From: Neobacillus bataviensis
GTDB lineage: Bacteria; Bacillota; Bacilli; Bacillales_B; DSM-18226
Length of the DNA stretch: 64,000 nucleotides
NCBI RefSeq assembly: GCF_019969725.1
Contig: NZ_JAHXYW010000011.1
Span: forward strand, 148,827-212,826
Reading direction: 5' to 3'
Below, one piece after another: positions 17,384 to 26,290 of this stretch (the stretch's first letter is position 1; each line of letters begins with the position of its first letter). Made by a program: the position numbers and the translations under genes. The notes beneath the pieces are model-generated. The model did not search any database. It saw only the letters and a program-made list of their open reading frames with translations, and was not told the origin of the DNA.

Positions 17384-18403
17384 TTATTTTGCTTTCATAA
17401 GCAGGTAAATAAAATATGGTGCACTAAACACTGCCACTACAATTCCAACCGGTATTTCGGTTGGGGCGAGCAGATTTTTGCCAATCGTATCTGCCAATAG
17501 CACCAGTAACGAACCTAAGATGGCGGTCACCGGAAGAAACAGCTGATGCCTTGGGCCGATTAATCGTTTCGCTATATGCGGTGCAACCATTCCAAGGAAG
17601 ACGATGCCGCCCCCTGCCGCTACACTAAATCCTGAAAGCGCCACGGCTGTGACAAGGAGCAGGCGCCTTTCCTTCTCTACCCTTACCCCAAGTCCTGTCG
17701 CGACCTGATCACCTAAATTTAAAAGATTTAAGATATGCCCTTTATATATCGCAAATGGCAGCAGCACTAATATTAACGGGGCCAGGACCCCAACCATTTT
17801 CCAGTTCGCTCCCCAAATATCACCGGAGAGCCAGACCGCCGCTTGCATAAAGTTTTGCGGATTCATTTTTAATTGAAAAATCATAATCGCGGCACCAAAG
17901 CCGGAATTCACACCGATACCAACTAAAATCAACCGGACAGGATCAATTCCTTTTTTCCAAGCTAAAACGTAGATAACCAGGGCCGCAATACATGCACCGA
18001 CAAAGGCGAAAAGCGGCATTAAAAAGGTGCCAAAAGTACTAATACTGTTCATGGAGCCTTGGAAAAAATAGATAAATAAAATGACAGCGAAACCAGCTCC
18101 GGTGTTAATTCCCAAAATCCCCGGGTCAGCCAGATCGTTTTTTGAAACTCCTTGGAGAATCGCACCTGCAACGGCTAATCCGGCACCGATTAATAAGGCT
18201 AAAATCATCCTTGGGAGGCGGAAATCTACCAGAACGAGCTGGTCACGAGCCGTTCCCATACCGATCAATGTCTTAAACACATCGATTGGAGCAATCCGTA
18301 CCACACCTAAATTCAAGCTGATGATAAAAAGAATGATTGTAAGCAGCAATAAAATGCTGATGGTTGCGATAAATTTATTTTGCTTTGCTTTCAATACGTT
18401 CAT
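17384..18403 (-). CDS. Iron-siderophore ABC transporter permease (FecCD family)
   Basis: This 339-aa FecCD/BtuC-fold permease has about nine to ten hydrophobic segments. Family motifs include RLPRMILALLIGAGLAVAGA, LADPGILGINTGAGFAV, GGGIVFLGMVAPHIAKRLIG (the coupling helix that contacts the ATPase) and LADTIGKNLLAPTEIPVGI. Its start overlaps the stop of the upstream permease gene by one base (TAATG), showing translational coupling. It forms one half of the transmembrane channel with the protein at 18403-19452. Confidence 0.93.
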   Translation of the reverse strand: MNVLKAKQNKFIATISILLLLTIILFIISLNLGVVRIAPIDVFKTLIGMGTARDQLVLVDFRLPRMILALLIGAGLAVAGAILQGVSKNDLADPGILGINTGAGFAVILFIYFFQGSMNSISTFGTFLMPLFAFVGACIAALVIYVLAWKKGIDPVRLILVGIGVNSGFGAAIMIFQLKMNPQNFMQAAVWLSGDIWGANWKMVGVLAPLILVLLPFAIYKGHILNLLNLGDQVATGLGVRVEKERRLLLVTAVALSGFSVAAGGGIVFLGMVAPHIAKRLIGPRHQLFLPVTAILGSLLVLLADTIGKNLLAPTEIPVGIVVAVFSAPYFIYLLMKAK

Positions 18404-19452
18404 TAAAGCCCTCTCCTTTCTCCACGTGCTAGATAGAGGAAAAAGGGAACTCCGATGATAGCAGTAATCGCACCAACCGGTGTTTCAAACGGTGCGTTCA
18501 CCATTCTCGCCACAATATCCGCCAATACGAGCAATAATCCTCCTAAAACAGCGGATATCGGGATAATCCAGCGGTAATCCGAACCGATAATAAAACGGGT
18601 AATATGCGGGATGACCAGCCCAATGAAGCCGATGGCCCCTGCAACCGAAACCGCTGCCCCAGTCAGCACTAAGACAACGATGACTCCAAGTGATTTGATG
18701 AGAAGTGTATTTTGTCCAAGTCCTTTTGATACTTCTTCTCCAAGACTCAAAATTGTAATGGACCTTGAGATATACATAGAGAGCAAGAGCCCAATACCTC
18801 CTGCGATAAGCAGAATCTTCACGGAGCCCCAATTCATGGAGGTTAACCCGCCGGCATACCAAAAGCTCATGTCCTTCGCTACTTGAAAATGAAGAGCAAT
18901 CGCGCTCGAGAAGGCGCTCAGCATCGCTCCGACTGCTACTCCGGCAAGGGCAAGCTTAACCGGTGTCAAACCTCCTTTTGAATAAGCGCCAATCATGAAA
19001 ACGAGCATAACGCCCAGTCCCGCTCCAACAAACGAAGAAAAAGTAAGACTTAAAAGGGTCGCTGCAGGGAAAAATGCCAGTGTAATGACTAAGGCAAAGG
19101 CAGCTCCATCGGTCACTCCCATGATTGATGGTGAAGCGAGCGGATTCCGTGTCAGTCCTTGCATGACAGCACCTGATACAGCAAGCAAGGCTCCTACCAG
19201 AACGGCACCTATGGCCCTTGGCAAACGGATTTCTTGAATGATTTGATGAGAGGTAACATCAGGATTAAAGTGCGAGACTGCTTCCCACACAGTCGCTAAT
19301 TTGATATTTGCCGCACCGTAAGCAATCGATAAGCCCATGGATAGGATAATTAATATAAGTCCAAAAATGATAATACCGGTTCCTTTTAGGGAAGTTCTTT
19401 TTTTCATATAGGGTAAAGAACTACCTTCTTGTTGTATGTCATTTTCACGCAA
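18403..19452 (-). CDS. Iron-siderophore ABC transporter permease (FecCD family)
   Basis: This 349-aa partner permease has motifs IRLPRAIGAVLVGALLAVSG, TRNPLASPSIMGVTDGAAFA, AGAIGFIGLVIPHITRFIIG and LADIVARMVNAPFETPVGA. The TTG start follows AAAGGGTG, and the first gene of the operon begins downstream of a Fur box. The N-terminal ~20 residues before the first helix are hydrophilic. It heterodimerises with the next permease to carry a ferric siderophore delivered by a binding lipoprotein, most likely the divergently encoded one at 19706. Confidence 0.93.
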   Translation of the reverse strand: MRENDIQQEGSSLPYMKKRTSLKGTGIIIFGLILIILSMGLSIAYGAANIKLATVWEAVSHFNPDVTSHQIIQEIRLPRAIGAVLVGALLAVSGAVMQGLTRNPLASPSIMGVTDGAAFALVITLAFFPAATLLSLTFSSFVGAGLGVMLVFMIGAYSKGGLTPVKLALAGVAVGAMLSAFSSAIALHFQVAKDMSFWYAGGLTSMNWGSVKILLIAGGIGLLLSMYISRSITILSLGEEVSKGLGQNTLLIKSLGVIVVLVLTGAAVSVAGAIGFIGLVIPHITRFIIGSDYRWIIPISAVLGGLLLVLADIVARMVNAPFETPVGAITAIIGVPFFLYLARGERRGL

Positions 19453-19504
19453 AAATGAACACCCTTTCTAATTCGAAAAAAGCTATAAAAAGCTCCAGAA
19501 GTAA

Positions 19505-19519
19505 TGATAATCATTATCA
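19505..19519. promoter_or_regulatory. Fur box for the siderophore permease operon
   Basis: TGATAATCATTATCA is an exact copy of the 7-1-7 consensus for Fur in Bacillus. It lies 53 bases before the permease start and within its presumed promoter. Confidence 0.92.
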
Positions 19520-19647
19520 TTAAGTATAAAGAGCAACTACTGATATTTCAATATATTAATAGTAGAAATACCACTTCCAGAATAATCCTTCGAAATCTCT
19601 TCACAAATTTCAAAGAATCTTAGTGTTTTGATTATTGACTATCGACT

Positions 19648-19662
19648 TGAAAATGATTATCA
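19648..19662. promoter_or_regulatory. Fur box for the siderophore-binding lipoprotein
   Basis: TGAAAATGATTATCA matches the 7-1-7 Fur site at 14 of 15 positions. It lies 44 bases before the lipoprotein start at 19706. Together with the site at 19505, it gives each divergent promoter its own iron switch. Confidence 0.88.
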
Positions 19663-19705
19663 TTTGCATTAACAGAAGATTTTCACTATATCAGGAGGAA
19701 AAACA

Positions 19706-20653
19706 ATGTTTAAAAATCGCTTTTATTTATCTATTACGTTCTTACTTTTGTTAGTATTTGTAACCGCGTGTGGAAATACAGATAATACGGAACCTAGTAA
19801 GAAAACAGAAGACAAAAATGTGGAAGTCAAATTACAGGACGCCATGGGTGAAGTGACGATTCCAGCGAATCCAAAGCGCATCCTTGCCCCATATTTAGAG
19901 GATTCATTATTGGCATTAGGGGTAAAACCAGCGGCTCAATGGTCGATTGGCGATACCGTGTTAGATTATTTGCAGCCTGAATTAAAGGGTGTTCCAAAAA
20001 TCGGCTGGGATCTTCCATTGGAACAAGCGATCAGCAACGATCCTGATTTAATTATTTTCAGTTCTCCTACAGCGATTCAAAAAGGACAGTACGAGGAATA
20101 TAAAAAGGTTGCTCCAACTTACGTGTTCAAGGACGAGGTTAGTGCAGACTGGCGTAAACAAGTTACCCAGATGGGTGAGATTTTAAATAAGCAAAAGGAA
20201 GCCAAGGATGCCTTAGCTAAGTATGATACCAAGGTTTCTGAAGCGAAGGCCAAAATCCAGGATGCTATTGACGGGGAATCAGCCGCCATTATTTGGGTAA
20301 TGGCTGACAAATTTTATCTAATGGAAAACAATCGTTTCAGTGCAAATGTCCTTTATGGTGATCTAGGCATTAAGCAGCCAGCCTTCGTCGAAGGATTAGG
20401 AAAAGCTGCAGTCCAGTGGGACCCAATTGCGCTTGAAAAATTACCTGAAATCAAAGCAGACCATATCTTCTTAGTCAGCAAAAAAGGGGAACCTGGATTA
20501 GACATCTTAGCGAAAAGCTCCATCTGGAACGGTCTTGATGCAGTGAAAAACGGACACGTATATGAAATGAACGACCCAAGCAACTGGACCATAAACGGAC
20601 TGATTGCTAGCGAAAAAACATTAGACGAAGTCGTCAAAGCTTTAACAAAATAG
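19706..20653 (+). CDS. Iron-siderophore-binding lipoprotein
   Basis: This 315-aa class III periplasmic-binding-type lipoprotein has a signal FYLSITFLLLLVFVTACGN with lipobox and a linker of Asn/Glu/Lys. Its FecB/TroA-fold motifs include ANPKRILAPYLEDSLLALGV, DPDLIIFSSP and KADHIFLVSK. GGAGGAAAAACA precedes the ATG. It faces the permease operon and captures the ferric siderophore at the cell surface. The first domain's PKRI(L/V) signature is that of YfiY/FhuD-type hydroxamate or citrate receptors, but the ligand is not determinable. Confidence 0.93.
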   Translation: MFKNRFYLSITFLLLLVFVTACGNTDNTEPSKKTEDKNVEVKLQDAMGEVTIPANPKRILAPYLEDSLLALGVKPAAQWSIGDTVLDYLQPELKGVPKIGWDLPLEQAISNDPDLIIFSSPTAIQKGQYEEYKKVAPTYVFKDEVSADWRKQVTQMGEILNKQKEAKDALAKYDTKVSEAKAKIQDAIDGESAAIIWVMADKFYLMENNRFSANVLYGDLGIKQPAFVEGLGKAAVQWDPIALEKLPEIKADHIFLVSKKGEPGLDILAKSSIWNGLDAVKNGHVYEMNDPSNWTINGLIASEKTLDEVVKALTK

Positions 20654-20671
20654 CAACAGTGTAAAAAATAA

Positions 20672-20720
20672 ATGGTGTCAGGCACCACAAAAAGACAATT
20701 GTACTTCCCGGGAGGACAAA
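20672..20720. repeat. GGTGTCAGGCACC element, copy 1 (half type)
   Basis: Contains TGGTGTCAGGCACCA at 20673-20687, then AAAAAGACAATT and a GGAGGACAAA tail. This long half-type form resembles copies at 24941 and 35208, in which the 15-mer is followed by AAAAGACA and a later GTCC or GGACA. Confidence 0.8.
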
Positions 20721-20721
20721 T

Positions 20722-20757
20722 AAAAATACCTGCTCCTTTTTAAGGGCAGGTATTTTT
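20722..20757. terminator. Bidirectional terminator
   Basis: Stem AAAAATACCTGC / GCAGGTATTTTT with a 12-base loop lies between the convergent iron-binding lipoprotein and PLD-like genes. Confidence 0.9.
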
Positions 20758-20765
20758 ATGCTATT

Positions 20766-22220
20766 TTACTGGACACTTATGGTTGCAGCTTGGTAGTTTA
20801 CTGGTAAGTAATCGTATAGGTCAGCAGCAGTGGTTGTGATGGTTTGGGCATACCAGCTATAGTCTCCAAGAATAGTTGGTGATTGCCAATTGGTAAAGGT
20901 AAAGGTGATGCTTTGGTTTCCTGCCAATCCTGCAGTATCAGTATATACATAATTACCTGAATATTTTAGTTGGCTGGTCAGATCGGTTCCATCGCTCTTC
21001 CTAGCTGTAACTGTTGCCGCAGTTGGATCGGGCCATTTAGGTGGTGCCATTAGTTTAACCTTTTGAATCGGATAGGTGGACGGAGCACGTAGTGTTACAT
21101 TAATGGTTTGGGTGCTTCCTGCCGAAACCGCGCTCTTATCGATCGAAACAGTGCCCCTTCCATAAGACCCTCTAATTCTTAGAAACTCATTATAATACTT
21201 GTCAGCGGTTGCTTTATCGTGGATGACCATTAAGTTCTCACTGTTTGTGTCATTGGCATTATCACTGGCATTAAAGGACCCTGTTACCACGGTAGCAATG
21301 GTGTATCCCTTATCCGCAATCAGAACCTTATCATGCATTTTGCCGTCATAAGGGTTATCAGCAATGCTGACTGGGATACCGGCATGTGCCAAGTAGGCAA
21401 ACTCCCCGTACGGACCATTGCTTCCATATTGGCTGCTATCAAAGATCCCTTCGACATTCACTCCTCGGTTTTTCGCATTTAATAATGCTGTTCTCACGTT
21501 ATCATCTGTTAAGGAAAAGTAGTCAAAATATACATTATATTTAGCGTTATTAATCACATCGATCAGCGCTGAAATGGGGTTGTCTTCAGGAGCAAAATAA
21601 ACTTCAACAGGTATGTTTCCTGCTTGTGTTGAAACCGTTACCTTTTGGGTGCTAACAGTGGATGGCGATGCTGTTTTTGTAAATTGATTGTATACGAACA
21701 TCTCTTCAAAATCAGTTTTATATATTGAGGCTAACGAAGATGAATTCCATAGAATTGTATTGTTATAGTTATTGGCATTACACGTATCTGTCACATTTGC
21801 AGACCCCATCCATACTTCTTTTCCATCAATAATCGCATATTTGTTATGCATTAATGCCGACCGGTTGTCCCCTTTAACGGAGATACCAGCGTCAATAAGC
21901 TGCTGTGTAAAGGTGTTGGATATATAATCGGAATCTGTTACGATACGAATCGCAACGCCGCGATTTTTCGCCTGAATCAAAGCGTCGACAAATGGCTGAT
22001 AGCGGATTTCGTAGAAGGCACCATCAATCGTTGAGGTTGCTTTATTTATTTCCGCAATAAGTGCATCCACCAGGTTAACCGTCTGACCCGGCCCAAAAGA
22101 AACTGTTTGAGAATCATAGGTTACTGCTTGAGCTTTCTGTTGCAGATCGGGAACTAGATTCAATGTCAAAAAAGTTGCAAAAACAAGCTGGGTAATTCTC
22201 CTAAACAAAATCTTCTTCAT
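20766..22220 (-). CDS. Secreted phospholipase D-like (HKD) protein
   Basis: This 484-aa secreted protein has a signal peptide (RITQLVFATFLTLNLVP, cleavage after AQA) and two HKD motifs. The first reads HNKYAIIDGKEVWMGSAN with His about 125; the second reads MHDKVLIADKG...TGSFN with His about 296. Both are intact, so the two halves can form one active site. Roughly 120 C-terminal residues form a beta-rich domain that resembles Ig/carbohydrate-binding-type folds. Members of this superfamily cut phosphodiester bonds in lipids or nucleic acids; the GSAN/GSFN form is common in secreted nucleases and cardiolipin hydrolases. Substrate is not clear. Single-gene unit. Confidence 0.85.
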   Translation of the reverse strand: MKKILFRRITQLVFATFLTLNLVPDLQQKAQAVTYDSQTVSFGPGQTVNLVDALIAEINKATSTIDGAFYEIRYQPFVDALIQAKNRGVAIRIVTDSDYISNTFTQQLIDAGISVKGDNRSALMHNKYAIIDGKEVWMGSANVTDTCNANNYNNTILWNSSSLASIYKTDFEEMFVYNQFTKTASPSTVSTQKVTVSTQAGNIPVEVYFAPEDNPISALIDVINNAKYNVYFDYFSLTDDNVRTALLNAKNRGVNVEGIFDSSQYGSNGPYGEFAYLAHAGIPVSIADNPYDGKMHDKVLIADKGYTIATVVTGSFNASDNANDTNSENLMVIHDKATADKYYNEFLRIRGSYGRGTVSIDKSAVSAGSTQTINVTLRAPSTYPIQKVKLMAPPKWPDPTAATVTARKSDGTDLTSQLKYSGNYVYTDTAGLAGNQSITFTFTNWQSPTILGDYSWYAQTITTTAADLYDYLPVNYQAATISVQ

Positions 22221-22341
22221 ATACTGGCCACCTTTCTTTTATTCACACCCCTTCATCGTATCAAAATATACCAATTGCAAACAATGGAAAATCAGTGAAA
22301 AACTTCAAAATACTTCGTAAACAAATTGGGAAAATTAAAAA

Positions 22342-22393
22342 GGGTGTCAGGCACCGCCCGTGGACAAATGTCCACGAGTGGTGCCTGACACCC
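22342..22393. repeat. GGTGTCAGGCACC element, copy 2 (full palindrome)
   Basis: 52 bp that reads nearly the same on both strands: GGGTGTCAGGCACC, a GTGGACAAATGTCCAC core, then GGTGCCTGACACCC. Folded RNA or single-stranded DNA would be an extended hairpin. It lies between the PLD-like gene promoter and the guanine deaminase stop and may also end the guaD message. Confidence 0.88.
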
Positions 22394-22404
22394 TAATATA
22401 CTAT

Positions 22405-22875
22405 CTAGTATTCTTTTTTTTGCCTTGAGTTTGTCCATGCTTGGAAAGGGGAGTAAGTGTTTTCGGGGAGCAAACAGATCATTGGGATACTTCTTTTTTC
22501 CACCTGCAGTGCTAGTTGATCATAAATGAACTGGTCGTCGAAACCAATTTTTGCTGCATCTTCTTTTGTACAGCTATAATAGATTGTCTTAAGTCTAGAC
22601 CAATAAATGGCTCCAAAACACATCGGGCATGGCTCGCAGCTAGTGTAAAGCTCACAATCGGTTAGTTGGTAGCTATCTAAAAATTCACAGGCCGCTCGAA
22701 TTGCTTGAATCTCGGCATGTGCAGTGGGGTCATTCTTTGCCGTTACCTGATTACGGCCGACACCTATAATTTGGCCATTTTTTACCACTACTGCACCAAA
22801 TGGCCCGCCGCTGTTAGTGATCACATTTTCATGAGCAATATCTACGGCCATCCTCATAAACATATCTTCACTCAT
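22405..22875 (-). CDS. guaD: Guanine deaminase
   Basis: This is a 156-aa cytidine-deaminase-fold enzyme of exactly the length of B. subtilis GuaD. It has zinc ligands and catalytic Glu in TAHAEIQAIRAAC, the SCEPCPMCFGAIYW motif (two zinc Cys), and the typical C-terminal FQAWTNSRQKKEY tail that covers the neighbouring active site in the domain-swapped dimer. It deaminates guanine to xanthine in the cytoplasm for purine salvage and degradation. AAGGGTGGGGG lies upstream of the start. Single-gene unit. Confidence 0.92.
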   Translation of the reverse strand: MSEDMFMRMAVDIAHENVITNSGGPFGAVVVKNGQIIGVGRNQVTAKNDPTAHAEIQAIRAACEFLDSYQLTDCELYTSCEPCPMCFGAIYWSRLKTIYYSCTKEDAAKIGFDDQFIYDQLALQVEKRSIPMICLLPENTYSPFQAWTNSRQKKEY

Positions 22876-22974
22876 ATAATCCCCCCACCCTTTTCAAATT
22901 CCCTTAACATAATTTATTATCCCGATGGAGGAAAAAGAATTATAAATTTATTACATACAAACACTTTTATAACT

Positions 22975-23012
22975 AAAAACTAACTTTCCCATTTAGAGAA
23001 GCTAGTTTTTTC
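22975..23012 (-). terminator. Terminator of the TfoX-domain gene
   Basis: An interrupted stem AAAAACTA(A)CTT / AAGCTAGTTTTTT with a ~12-base loop lies 16 bases beyond the gene at 23028 in the minus direction. Confidence 0.7.
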
Positions 23013-23027
23013 TACTTTTAACATCAT

Positions 23028-23399
23028 TTATTTCTCTTTACTTTTCTTTTTCTTTGGTAATTTTTCAGGCATAGTTTCTACCCATGTTACTGACAGCTGA
23101 ATCCATTTCTTTATTTTATCAGGCTCTTCCCCCCATTTTTCCGGCAGAGCAACATACTCTTTCATCGGCCTGCCTGGCATAGGTGAAAACTCCATTGCCC
23201 CTTCTTCCGCTAAAAGACGAAGACGATCTTGTTCCTGAAGTCTTACAAAAATTTGCGGGCCAAATAAACCTGCAAACATATTCCCGTTAATGAAACTTGC
23301 CAGGTTGCCGAACATCGGCTTAATAGTGATGCGGGGATCCACTGGTATAACAGAAGAAAAAAATGCTTTTAGCTCCTCATCTGGCCGTGGAAAGGACAT
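23028..23399 (-). CDS. TfoX N-terminal domain protein
   Basis: This 123-aa protein matches the TfoX/Sxy N-terminal domain by its core: PRITIKPMFGNLASFINGNM, LFGPQIFVRLQEQDR, FSPMPGRPMKEYVALP. It ends in a basic PKKKKSKEK tail. The E. coli relative Sxy activates competence with CRP, but short single-domain forms in Bacilli have no assigned role. The Met-Phe-Gly motif and a hydrophobic strand order are intact. The gene stands alone between terminators. Confidence 0.82.
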   Translation of the reverse strand: MSFPRPDEELKAFFSSVIPVDPRITIKPMFGNLASFINGNMFAGLFGPQIFVRLQEQDRLRLLAEEGAMEFSPMPGRPMKEYVALPEKWGEEPDKIKKWIQLSVTWVETMPEKLPKKKKSKEK

Positions 23400-23656
23400 A
23401 TTTACTCACTCCTATTTTTTCGTTCTTTTTAGCATTGCTGTTCTAACATCAAACTATCCTTAATGGGCGAGCATTGATAGCAGAACGAGCTCTATGAAAC
23501 AATATTATTACTATAAATTCACCAAAAAAGTAGTTCGTATAAGTCTGAAATTTTGTACAATGGTATTATAGGTTTATTTTGCTCAAAAATAAGCTTTCAG
23601 ACAATAATTCTAGTGCTATATTTTTGATAACATTTGGTGAGAGGACTTGAACGATT

Positions 23657-24903
23657 ATGCTGAAAGCTAGGGTATACGACTTATCGTTATTTTTCATTTC
23701 ATTGGCCATAGCTTTTGGAGCATCTGAAATTCTGAACATTAATTCCTATTTTATAAAAGCCCTGATTATTTTCTGGTTTTTCTCTGTTCTGTATTTTCGC
23801 CTTCGGGTATTTTATAAAAATGGCAGTAAAATATTGAATATGGCATTAACTATGACTTATCCATGGTCTTGTTCGCTGGCCCAATAGGTTTGCTAATATT
23901 TGAAACGCTTTTTCGTTTTACCGTTTATTCTTATCGAAAATGGACCAAAACGGCGGATCCTAGTGAATTATCGGATACTTTTTATAACATTGGCTGCTTT
24001 GTCATCACGAACTCAATTGCCTATTTCCTGTTCCAGCATTTTATAGGAGGTTTTCAAACCGTCCCCTTTGGCTTTTGGATCCTGATGTTTCTCTTAGTCT
24101 GCATTTCCTCCTATCTTTCAGGTACTTTTATGGTGGTTGTTTTTGTAATATTGGGAGAATTAAAATCCTTCAAAGAGGGAATCAATTTTATTTTTAGAGG
24201 GATTAGCTTCCTCGACTATGGGAAGGTGGCCGTTTCGAATGGTATGCTGCTCATTTTTCTCCAAAATAAAAGCTGGGAAATGTTAATTATCGTATTTATT
24301 TTAAATTACATCGTTAGCCGTTACTTTTACTCTAAATCCCAGAGTATACAAAACAAGGTTGAACGGGATCAATTCGAGCAAATGGCCTATACGGACTTTT
24401 TGACCGGGGTATTTAATCGGACCTTTATGGATAAAAAAATGGCTGAGCTCAATCAGACGGGTGAAAGTATTGGAATTGTAGTGGCTGAAATTGATAAATT
24501 TAAAGGCATTAATGACAGCTACAATCATGCGGTGGGCGATAAGGTCATTCAGCACTTTGCTGCAACCTTAAAAAGCTATCTGGATGGTGATGATTTTCTG
24601 TTTCGAAGCGGCGGCGAGGAGTTCACTCTCTGCATCAGAAGAAGAAATTTCGATGAAACGTTGACTTTGATAAATACAATGCTTGGGGGGATTGCTAACA
24701 ATTCCGTCGCAGTTGAATATAACGGAGAACAGCTTTTTATCTCCTATACCGCTTCATTTGGACTTTACTACTATAAAGTAAACGAACACATCTCGATGGA
24801 AAAAGGCTATATCCTTGCCGATGAACTCATGCTCCAATCCAAACAACATGGCAGAAACAAAATATCCGTCATCAACGGCTTACTAAACGAAAAAGTGATC
24901 TAA
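23657..24903 (+). pseudogene. Membrane diguanylate cyclase (GGDEF), frameshifted near 23830
   Basis: Two frames encode one protein. The first (23657-23887) gives ~55 residues of transmembrane sequence ending NGSK, then goes out of frame. The second frame (in phase before its ATG at 23863, reading NIEYGINYDLSMVLFAGPIG) carries the rest: about six membrane helices, the KTADPSELSDTFYNIG loop common to Bacillus YhcK-like proteins, and a GGDEF domain with DFLTGVFNRTFM and SGGEEF. Adding one A to the AAAA run at about 23827-23830 restores a single 415-aa frame. The GGEEF active site is intact, so the product would make c-di-GMP if repaired. This may be a true null allele, a phase-variable slip or a base-calling error. 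Confidence 0.8.
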
Positions 24904-24940
24904 CCTATGTAGAATAGTTAGACCACTTTTTTAAATTGTT

Positions 24941-25010
24941 GATGGTGTCATTGATGGTGTCAGGCACCATTAAAAGACATTTTCACGTTTTTGTCCGCGT
25001 GGGATGGACA
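24941..25010. repeat. GGTGTCAGGCACC element, copy 3 (half type)
   Basis: A partial GATGGTGTCA is followed by the full TGGTGTCAGGCACCA (24955-24969), then TTAAAAGACATTTTCACG and a GTCC...GGACA pair. It fills the gap between the convergent GGDEF and phosphotransferase genes. The partial tandem start suggests insertion next to, or slippage within, an existing copy. Confidence 0.8.
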
Positions 25011-25019
25011 CTTCAAAAC

Positions 25020-25946
25020 TTAGTCTGCCAGCAGGCTATGTATGTATTGGTCCGCGCGTTGAATCATCATTTCGTCGGTTAATCCTGTGATTCCAAATGC
25101 TGTCCAGCCGGAATAAACTTGTGGTGGTCCCGGGAGTATTTCAATTAAGGACAGGATGTCCCAATAGGGATCATAGTTGAAGCCTGTGGAACCTGCGTGC
25201 CTTTGATATGCTGCTAAGAATGAGTCCGCAATGTGAGTGCCATATAAAAGAGCTAGATTCAACCGGCAGTGGCCAACATCAATCCCAGCAGGACCCCGGC
25301 AGGCATTTACCCAATCGACTACCCCGCTGACTTCATTCCCTTCCCACAAAACATTAGCCGGATGATAATCTCGATGGATGAAGCACTGCTTAGTGTAGGG
25401 ACGAGGTCCTCTCATTCGATTAATAGCCTTTTTCCAGAAGTATGGACAGCTTGTCCAAGTGGGGATATCCAAGGAGTTTATATCAACGTAGGGGTTGTAG
25501 GACCATGGAAAGTCTTCTGCGTCCACGGAGTGTATCTGAACTAATGTTTCAGCAAGACCGTCCAGCCATAGATTCATGTTTGCCGGACTTAGGTCTACAA
25601 TGCCCGGGAGCCTCGTCATCAGCACGGCTGGCACTTGACAGGAAGTCCCAGTTATATCATATGCAACGATTTTTGGTGTCTGAATGCCCGTTGGTGCTGC
25701 TCTTTGCAGACTCTCTGCTTCATGTAGGGCCAAATCTGGCTCTGCAAATACCCATTCTTCATTGTCGAATAACCGTAAAACGAGCTCTGAGACTCCTTGT
25801 TCACCCTGAATTGATAGGCCGTATACACCAGAAGACGTTCCTCCTTTTAGCAGACTAATAGAGTGCACCTTTGCCTTCCAATCCACTGAATCTATGACCC
25901 ATTTTAAATCGTTATCCGATAACCCGTATGCATAATCATCGAACAC
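25020..25946 (-). CDS. Aminoglycoside phosphotransferase-like (APH) kinase
   Basis: This 308-aa APH/choline kinase-fold protein has an N-lobe GGTSSGVYGLSI loop, the catalytic loop CFIHRDYHPANVLWEG (HxDxxxxN), and metal-binding GVVDWVNACRGPAGIDVGHC. The GTG start has GAGGGGG seven bases upstream. Such enzymes phosphorylate small hydroxylated molecules; only some confer antibiotic resistance. It carries no clear specificity motif, and its neighbours are unrelated, so resistance should not be assumed. Confidence 0.87.
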   Translation of the reverse strand: MFDDYAYGLSDNDLKWVIDSVDWKAKVHSISLLKGGTSSGVYGLSIQGEQGVSELVLRLFDNEEWVFAEPDLALHEAESLQRAAPTGIQTPKIVAYDITGTSCQVPAVLMTRLPGIVDLSPANMNLWLDGLAETLVQIHSVDAEDFPWSYNPYVDINSLDIPTWTSCPYFWKKAINRMRGPRPYTKQCFIHRDYHPANVLWEGNEVSGVVDWVNACRGPAGIDVGHCRLNLALLYGTHIADSFLAAYQRHAGSTGFNYDPYWDILSLIEILPGPPQVYSGWTAFGITGLTDEMMIQRADQYIHSLLAD

Positions 25947-26044
25947 AAACAGTCCCCCTCATATGAATCTTCTTCCAATTCTATTCTTTAAATTAATATA
26001 ACAATGATGGAACAATCAAACAAACTACAAAGTAAAAGAAAATC

Positions 26045-26115
26045 GGTGTCAGGTACCTAATGTCCATCCACAGAGGACAAATGGAGAAATTTGTCCACGA
26101 GCGGTGCCTGACACC
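26045..26115. repeat. GGTGTCAGGCACC element, copy 4 (diverged full type)
   Basis: Left arm CGGTGTCAGGTACC (one change), inner GTCCATCC...GGACAAATGG..TTTGTCC, and right arm GGTGCCTGACACC. The arms face each other across 45 bases, so it is a full but decayed palindrome. It ends 10 bases from the zinc-ribbon gene stop. Confidence 0.82.
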
Positions 26116-26125
26116 ATAAGACCGT

Positions 26126-26290
26126 TTAATATTTTTTTTCACGGCAGTTTTTACAGACTTTGATTTTTTCGTTTGTTTCTGTTGTGTGTGGGTACAGAAG
26201 TTTTATTCTTGTTCTCCCGCACAATGGGCATGTCCCCCGGCCGTTTGAAGGCAGGTAGCTGATTGTTTTTCCCCGGTTTCTCTTCGCCAT
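26126..26290 (-). CDS. 54-aa zinc-ribbon protein
   Basis: This short gene is easily missed: the overlapping 70-codon open frame in another phase is a shadow. The 54-aa product begins MAKRNRGKTISYLPSNG, contains TCPLCGRTRIKLLYPH and then KVCKNCREKKY. This pair of CxxC motifs ~21 residues apart forms a zinc ribbon; the first ~18 residues are very basic. The GRTRIKLLYPH segment recalls ribosomal-protein-like zinc ribbons, so RNA binding is plausible, but no function is known to me. An AGGGATGGATGG stretch precedes the ATG. The gene stands alone, with a palindromic repeat at its 3' end. Confidence 0.75.
   Translation of the reverse strand: MAKRNRGKTISYLPSNGRGTCPLCGRTRIKLLYPHTTETNEKIKVCKNCREKKY

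Noticed and set aside
23657..23887. Separate 76-aa membrane protein
   Set aside because: It is the first part of the frameshifted GGDEF protein; the last ~20 residues are out-of-frame translation.
25020..25946. Aminoglycoside resistance gene
   Set aside because: The APH-fold catalytic loop is present, but nothing in the sequence or neighbourhood indicates a drug substrate.
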